Assembly: GCA_046296415.1 (NCBI GenBank)
Contig: JBKBLN010000001.1
Location: 1,457,978 to 1,521,977 of the forward strand
Origin: CAYNRA01 sp046296415
GTDB lineage: Bacteria > Bacteroidota > Bacteroidia > Cytophagales > Spirosomataceae
Length of the DNA: 64,000 nt
Reading direction: 5' to 3'
Part shown: positions 59,679 through 64,000 of the stretch, one piece after another
Layout: every line of letters starts with the position of its first letter
Numbering within the stretch: the stretch's first letter is position 1
Notes under the pieces: model-generated
The model's input: only the letters and a program-made list of their open reading frames with translations
What the model was told of the DNA's origin: nothing
Databases searched by the model: none
Program-made: the position numbers and the translations under genes

Positions 59679-60212
59679 TTACGCCAAGTGCAAAGCAAGC
59701 TCGTTTAATTTCTTCCGAATCGACGTATCTTTTCTGGAATCATTTACTTGCAAAACATAACCACCGATTAAATCTGGATTCACTGTTTCTTCCAGAACGA
59801 TCTTCTTTTTAAGATCTTCGGTAAGTTGGCGTATAATATCATTTCGTTGATCTTCTGTTAAAGCTGAAGCTGAACTAATCTTGGCAATTTGGATTTCGTT
59901 CAACTGGTTGTATAGCTTTTTATACTCAACAGCTAGGCTGTAGATCAAACTTTCGCGGTTCTTTCTAGTTAAGATCGAAAACATTCCATAGGTCACTGAA
60001 TTGACCTTTCCTTCAAATAATGCCTGAAGAATCGATAATTTCTTGGTATGTCGAACAATCGGACTTTTAAGAACTGCCAACAATTGTTTGTTTTCTTCAC
60101 ACAAAGAAATGAAAAAATCCATGTCTTCATTCACTTGATCCACAACTTTTTTTTCAGAAGCTAAATCGATCAAGGATTTGGCATAGCGGTACGCTACAAT
60201 GGAATCTGACAT
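59679..60212 (-). CDS. atpH: ATP synthase subunit delta
   Basis: 177 residues, normal OSCP/delta length. Helical N-terminal domain (VAYRYAKSLIDLASEKKVVDQVNED, 5-29) and C-terminal VNPDLIGGYVLQVNDSRKDTSIRKKLNELALHL, the typical delta end. It links F1 to the b stalk. Last gene of the operon. atpA is not next to it, unlike most related genomes as I recall. Confidence 0.95.
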   Translation of the reverse strand: MSDSIVAYRYAKSLIDLASEKKVVDQVNEDMDFFISLCEENKQLLAVLKSPIVRHTKKLSILQALFEGKVNSVTYGMFSILTRKNRESLIYSLAVEYKKLYNQLNEIQIAKISSASALTEDQRNDIIRQLTEDLKKKIVLEETVNPDLIGGYVLQVNDSRKDTSIRKKLNELALHLA

Positions 60213-60319
60213 AGTGACGTTTTAGATATACGTTGTAACTGGCCGTTGACACAAAATTACAACTCTTATTTATAATATTGCAAATTGTCCTCTGTATTTT
60301 TTTAAAAACAGACTGAGTA

Positions 60320-60814
60320 TCAATTTAAATGGGCTTCTTTGATCAAATCGGACACCAAGGTTTCTTGTGATTTTTTGTCAGCCAATTCTTTACGTAATAC
60401 TTTTTCTGCAATTTGAATGGATAGCGTTGCAACATCTTTTTTCAACTCATCCACTAGGGTAGCACGTTCTTGACGAATGGTTTCCCGTGCGTCTTGCATG
60501 ATTCGATTTCCTTCCGCTACGGCCTTGTCTTTTGCTTCTGCAATAAGATTTTCAGCGGCTATTTTTGCTTCTTTAATGATGGCATCTCGTTCAGCGCGTG
60601 CTGATGCGGCGGCGGCTTCGTTATCAGCCTTTAACTTGGCCATTTCGGCCCGTGTTTCCTCCGCCATTCGAAGTGCCGAGTCGATACTTTCTTCGCGTTC
60701 TTTCAAGCCGGCTAGGATGCTAGTCCAAGCAAACTTCCATAACAAAAAGACCAAAAGACCAAAGACAACTAGTTGCCAAAAAATAAGTCCTGGATTGGGT
60801 GATAATAATTCCAT
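60320..60814 (-). CDS. atpF: ATP synthase subunit b
   Basis: 164 residues. One N-terminal membrane helix (PGLIFWQLVVFGLLVFLLWKF, 8-28), then a long charged coiled-coil (about 30-150; many Ala, Glu, Lys, e.g. MAEETRAEMAKLKADNEAAAASARAERDAI). It forms the peripheral stalk. 107 bases separate it from atpH, more than for the other gaps. Confidence 0.95.
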   Translation of the reverse strand: MELLSPNPGLIFWQLVVFGLLVFLLWKFAWTSILAGLKEREESIDSALRMAEETRAEMAKLKADNEAAAASARAERDAIIKEAKIAAENLIAEAKDKAVAEGNRIMQDARETIRQERATLVDELKKDVATLSIQIAEKVLRKELADKKSQETLVSDLIKEAHLN

Positions 60815-60915
60815 GATTTAATGTCGTATGAGTGTAAACAATCTAGCTACTATTATGAAAATAATGTAAACCATTACCGACACCTAATGTGAACGGTAAT
60901 GGTTTCTGAAGTCTC

Positions 60916-61179
60916 TTACAAATTGAAAGAGATCAAAAGACAAATTACAGCAGCAAAAAGAGCTACCGCCTCGATCAAGGCCGCGATGATCAACATCATG
61001 GTCTGGATTTTTCCGGCTGCTTCTGGCTGGCGAGCAACACCTTCCATAGCGCTTCCACCGATTTTACCGATACCCATACCAGCGCCAATCGCTGCAAGTC
61101 CAGCACCTAGTCCAGCACCTAATGCGATAAGACCTTTGCCTTCAGCTACAGCTTGTAAAATAATGTTCAATAAAGACAT
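60916..61179 (-). CDS. atpE: ATP synthase subunit c
   Basis: 87 residues from ATG at 61179 (MSLLNIILQAVAEGKGLIALGAG). Two hydrophobic helices joined by the polar loop with GVARQPEAAGKI (RQP motif). The ion-binding Glu lies in LIIAALIEAVALFA; lack of the Gln/Ser partners seen in sodium types argues for a proton enzyme. Confidence 0.94.
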   Translation of the reverse strand: MSLLNIILQAVAEGKGLIALGAGLGAGLAAIGAGMGIGKIGGSAMEGVARQPEAAGKIQTMMLIIAALIEAVALFAAVICLLISFNL

Positions 61180-61256
61180 AATAGTAGGTAATGTATCTCC
61201 CTTCCCCAATGGAGATGTGTTTTTATAGAACCCTCATGTGGGGGTAGAGGGATTTT

Positions 61257-62282
61257 TTAGTGATGTTCGTCGTGTTCTTCAACCGCTGTACCAATGTACA
61301 TGGATGACAAAAGCGTAAAAATGAAGGCTTGTAAAAACGCCACAATTAACTCAATTGCATTCATGAATAGAGCGAATACCGCGACCAGTGGAGTCACTCC
61401 CCAACTTTGGAAGATGAAAATCAGACCAAACAACGAGAGCATGATAATGTGTCCCGCCGTAATATTGGCGAACAAACGAATCATCAACGAGGCTGGCTTC
61501 ATAAATACCCCAACAATTTCGACAGGCAACATGATGGGTAGCAATGCCAAAGGTACTCCCGGTGGGCGTAAAATGTGCATCCAATACCCTTTATTGGCCG
61601 AGATATTGGTAATCAAAAACGTGATCACCGCCAAGACTAGTGTGATCGCAATGTTACCCGTTAGGTTCGCTCCACCCGGAAATAAACCCAATAAGTTATT
61701 TATAAAAATGAAGAAGAATAAAGTCAACAAATAAGGGAAATAACGCTCATACTTAGGCCCAATAGCAGGTTTGACAACGTCATCTCGCAAAAACAAAATC
61801 AATGGTTCCAAAAAGGATTGAATTCCTTTAGGGGCTTTTCCTTTGTTTGTGGCATATCCTTTCGCAACAGAAATAAATAAGACGAACAGGATTACCGCAC
61901 TCAAAATAAGGGCAGCTACGTTTTTGGTAATCGAAAAGTCGTAAACATGTACTCCTTCAACTGGATTTCCTTGAGCGTCCACACGTACAATGTGCTCGTG
62001 TTCGTTTTTATAATCTTGGAAGATGGCTCCATGCTCCAAACGAGAAGAAGAAAACAACTCAATCCCTCTGTCCTCCGAATAAAGTATAATCGGAAGAGGT
62101 AATTTAATATCATGCGTAAAAGCCCACCCATGCTCATCTGAGATGTGGTGCATGATCATGTCTCCAATTTGAAAATCCTCTGATTCTCCGTGCGATTCCT
62201 CTGAATGGTTCCCACTTTCGGCCACAGCCGGCGCAAATGCGCTGATCCATAATGTGGCGAGCAGTACGTATTTCTTTAGCAT
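61257..62282 (-). CDS. atpB: ATP synthase subunit a
   Basis: 341 residues. A signal-like N-terminus (KYVLLATLWISAFAPAVA, 4-21) and a His/Glu-rich periplasmic part of about 80 residues (ESGNHSEESHGESEDF) precede six membrane helices; this extension is usual in Bacteroidota. The essential Arg is in helix four (KPASLMIRLFANITAGHI). The last residues EEHDEHH are again His-rich. Proton channel with subunit c. Confidence 0.94.
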   Translation of the reverse strand: MLKKYVLLATLWISAFAPAVAESGNHSEESHGESEDFQIGDMIMHHISDEHGWAFTHDIKLPLPIILYSEDRGIELFSSSRLEHGAIFQDYKNEHEHIVRVDAQGNPVEGVHVYDFSITKNVAALILSAVILFVLFISVAKGYATNKGKAPKGIQSFLEPLILFLRDDVVKPAIGPKYERYFPYLLTLFFFIFINNLLGLFPGGANLTGNIAITLVLAVITFLITNISANKGYWMHILRPPGVPLALLPIMLPVEIVGVFMKPASLMIRLFANITAGHIIMLSLFGLIFIFQSWGVTPLVAVFALFMNAIELIVAFLQAFIFTLLSSMYIGTAVEEHDEHH

Positions 62283-62318
62283 GGTTTAGCTAGATGAGTG
62301 AAATTTTATTGGTCTTTT

Positions 62319-62678
62319 TCAAAAACGCCGCAATTTACGAGATAAAACGATTATTTCAAATACTGTATAACATAAATAAAGTACAAAAAAATTAAGAATG
62401 AATAATCGGCGATCCTCAATTCCCAAATACAATTCCAATCCAATGAATATAAGGGAGGAAATCAATCGAATAACAACAGTAGATAAAAAAAAGGGAATAA
62501 AACTTTCTGGACCTTTTTGTAATCCAATCGAATTTAAGCGTTCGAAGAAATAGGAAAGGAAAAAGAAAAAACTCAAGATAATCCATTTTTGAGGATGGAT
62601 AAGCAAACCTCCGTCCAACCGATCGACTATAAAAAATACAATTGCCACCGAGAGCGTAAATAGGATGGATGAACGCAT
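62319..62678 (-). CDS. AtpI-like membrane protein
   Basis: 119 residues, four hydrophobic helices (FTLSVAIVFFIVDR, WIILSFFFFLSYFFE, FIPFFLSTVVIRLISSLIFIGLEL, LFILNFFVLYLCYTVFEIIVL). Position upstream of atpB and shape fit the small AtpI-type gene of Bacteroidota atp operons, thought to help c-ring assembly or magnesium uptake. The sequence is too diverged to be sure. 20 bases after the mutA stop. Confidence 0.7.
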   Translation of the reverse strand: MRSSILFTLSVAIVFFIVDRLDGGLLIHPQKWIILSFFFFLSYFFERLNSIGLQKGPESFIPFFLSTVVIRLISSLIFIGLELYLGIEDRRLFILNFFVLYLCYTVFEIIVLSRKLRRF

Positions 62679-62698
62679 GGTTGAGTCAGGTCAATTAA

Positions 62699-63889
62699 TT
62701 ACAAGGTAGTAGGCTCCAAAGATCTTGGCGTAAAGATAGCAGGCCAAGTGGGGAAATTCCATGAATTAATCGACTTTTCCGGAGAGGGAAATAAGGTCGA
62801 GCCAATCAAAGCAGGTCCCTGGGCGATTCTATTTTCATGAGTCTCATCCGCTAATTTTTGCCAAAAGGAGATGGTTTCCGTTCCCTGTAATGTTTGCATG
62901 AATTCATCCACCGATTCCACCAATGCGAGCGTCAGGGATTCAATAAAGTAACTTCCTTGAGATGGGTCTATCACTTGATCCAGATACCCCTCTTCTTTTA
63001 AAAGCAAAGATATTTGGTAAGATAATCTCGGGACTTCATTCCAAACGGGTATCCAATAGGCATCGGCACCACCGACCAATGCGGCTACCGCCGAGGTCGT
63101 ACAGCGAAGCTGATTGGTACTTGGTGATTTTTGGGTTAGATAGTACGGATTAAATGAACCAATTAAATACGGCATTTTCAATTCATGATCAACCGCTATT
63201 TTGTGTGCCAAATACCGAAGCGCCCTTCCTTTGGCTATGTCCAGGAAGAAATTCGTTTGTAAGCTGTATTCCAATACTTGGATGCCCCTTCCTTTTTGCC
63301 ATTGGGTTAGTAAATAAGCCAATTCGACCACCGCATTGGCACCCGATTGAGCTAATGATATCCCACTAAACCAGGACCGGGTCCAATCCTCTGATTCCTC
63401 ATCCTGCACTAAATCCAAAATACCTCCCCGAAGTGGATAGGGCATAAACGACTTCAAGGCTTTGTATAGAAGTTCAGGTTGCGTACTTTTCCAAAAAACT
63501 GGGAGTTTAGACCACGGAAATGCGCCAAGTGATTTCTGTAGTTCAAGCGCGCTAGGAACCGCTCCACCGAGATCAATCAACCAAGCCCCAATACCGCGCT
63601 GCCGCATTTCCTCCAACGATTCCTCCATAACTGGATTCCACACAACCCGAGCCATGGCCAGCGGTGGTGACCATTGTCTTGATTCCTGACCTGCTTGAAT
63701 CCATTGAATTTCGGTTTTCTGAATATCATCGGCATGATAACTCGGTTTCCATGCGATTCCTTCTTCCGAGATCCAAGCAAAATCCTCTACTTGCTTCAGG
63801 TTTTTTAACTCAAGTTGAGCTTGTTTTTTCCAATCTTGGGCGGAAGCCGAAGGAAATTCTTCCCAAAATTCATTCTGACTCGGATTCAT
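62699..63889 (-). CDS. mutA: Methylmalonyl-CoA mutase small (beta) subunit
   Basis: 396 residues from ATG at 63889 (MNPSQNEFWEEFPSASAQDWKKQ). The MM-CoA mutase N-terminal TIM-barrel domain (about 30-390) is present with WIPVWNEVPRLSYQISLLLKEEGYLDQVIDPSQGSYFIESLT (the family's SYQI...D-P-x-x-G-S-Y-x-x-E pattern). It has no B12-binding C-terminal domain, so it is the small non-catalytic subunit and is shorter than most. The large subunit mutB is not in the window. It has its own promoter and runs into the atp operon. Confidence 0.85.
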   Translation of the reverse strand: MNPSQNEFWEEFPSASAQDWKKQAQLELKNLKQVEDFAWISEEGIAWKPSYHADDIQKTEIQWIQAGQESRQWSPPLAMARVVWNPVMEESLEEMRQRGIGAWLIDLGGAVPSALELQKSLGAFPWSKLPVFWKSTQPELLYKALKSFMPYPLRGGILDLVQDEESEDWTRSWFSGISLAQSGANAVVELAYLLTQWQKGRGIQVLEYSLQTNFFLDIAKGRALRYLAHKIAVDHELKMPYLIGSFNPYYLTQKSPSTNQLRCTTSAVAALVGGADAYWIPVWNEVPRLSYQISLLLKEEGYLDQVIDPSQGSYFIESLTLALVESVDEFMQTLQGTETISFWQKLADETHENRIAQGPALIGSTLFPSPEKSINSWNFPTWPAIFTPRSLEPTTL

Positions 63890-63922
63890 GAATTGTACAG
63901 CGCTAGGTTGATGATGAAAACT

Positions 63923-63953
63923 TAAAATTACAATCCAATCTAACGGGAACAAA
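63923..63953 (-). promoter_or_regulatory. Promoter of mutA
   Basis: Reverse-strand TTTG (63950-63953), 19 bases, TAATTTTA (63923-63930). Close to consensus with A for the last G; start of transcription about 30 bases before the ATG. Confidence 0.6.
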
Positions 63954-64000
63954 ACGAATCATTGCTAATTAAAAATAGTTTTTCAAATAGGGGGACGTGT

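Noticed and set aside
59330..59698. 122-codon open frame on - across the tRNA genes
   Set aside because: It is the complement of tRNA-Pro and tRNA-Arg and the terminators; the segments like RFERV and RFELATS are the known translation of antisense tRNA T-arms.
61294..61734. 146-codon open frame on + antisense to atpB
   Set aside because: Lies wholly inside a well-supported atpB on the other strand; no promoter, domain or protein-like composition (many Asn/Lys/Met shadows of membrane codons).
1..64000. CRISPR arrays, insertion sequences, prophage or integrative elements
   Set aside because: No regularly spaced repeats, transposase, integrase, capsid or toxin-antitoxin genes seen; the tRNA genes have no adjacent integrase or repeated 3' end.

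Overview
The window looks like an ordinary chromosomal stretch of a Bacteroidota bacterium, most likely of the Cytophagales type (inference from gene families, not from a database search). The evidence is as follows. Several genes are preceded by the Bacteroidota -33/-7 promoter (TTTG or TTG, about 19-20 bases, TAnnTTTG). Ribosome-binding sites are weak or absent. Characteristic families include long-form IspH, BshB1, a DUF4369/TlpA-type thioredoxin, an M56-TonB fusion with its BlaI repressor, a Tat-secreted Gfo/Idh/MocA protein, a histone H1-like protein and an ATP synthase a subunit with a long periplasmic N-terminus. I see no insertion sequence, prophage, integrase, CRISPR array or rRNA.

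Layout. 1-3.0 kb: a partial saccharopine-dehydrogenase-type gene, a 35-residue membrane peptide, threonine aldolase and a secreted protein. 3.0-8.2 kb: a sodium/solute symporter with an SDR-like oxidoreductase, an OmpR-type two-component system, and VanZ and DoxX membrane proteins. 8.2-11.2 kb: galE-rfbB-rfbA (nucleotide sugars). 11.3-18 kb: SirB1-like protein, M1 peptidase, TSUP transporter, trxB, M23/LysM peptidase, bshB1. 17.9-26.3 kb: a surface-glycan region, in which a seven-gene operon (18.8-25.2 kb) encodes a sialic-acid-like (nonulosonic acid, probably legionaminic-type) pathway behind an unassigned protein with a GNGPSL motif; it is flanked by GT2 and GT4 glycosyltransferases. 26.4-32.5 kb: SulP transporter, XRE/M78-type regulator, universal stress protein, carA, crtZ. 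32.6-43 kb: a small conserved-looking protein, ispH, a Wzi-like protein, two tiny Cys-containing ORFs, a Gfo/Idh/MocA protein, a TlpA-like protein, a YdcF-like protein, pfkA and a HupE-like protein. 43-52.7 kb: dnaX, mpl, an arginine-decarboxylase-type gene, the M56/BlaI pair, pckA and fbp. 53-59.2 kb: POT transporter, yciH, DUF4440 protein, MaoC protein, histone H1-like protein, serine-palmitoyltransferase-like enzyme and a biotin carboxylase. 59.2-64 kb: three tRNA genes (Ser-GCU, Pro-UGG, Arg-UCU) on +, facing an operon mutA-atpI-like-atpB-atpE-atpF-atpH on -.

How the genes work together. dTDP- and UDP-sugar synthesis (galE-rfbB-rfbA), the nonulosonic acid operon, the two glycosyltransferases and the Wzi-like protein together point to a sialic-acid-like surface polysaccharide. 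The usual aminotransferase step (LegC-like) is missing from the operon. pckA and fbp sit side by side for gluconeogenesis, with glycolytic pfkA about 8 kb away. The ATP synthase locus carries only Fo plus delta and ends at a terminator, so alpha, gamma, beta and epsilon must be elsewhere.

The most interesting items are the nonulosonic acid operon and its unassigned first gene; a 43-bp palindrome centred on a TACAAATGTA operator that coincides with the -7 box of the BlaI/M56 operon; the small unannotated ORFs at 905-1012, 36297-36458, 36536-36652 and 55915-56094; and the orphan mutA leading the ATP synthase operon.
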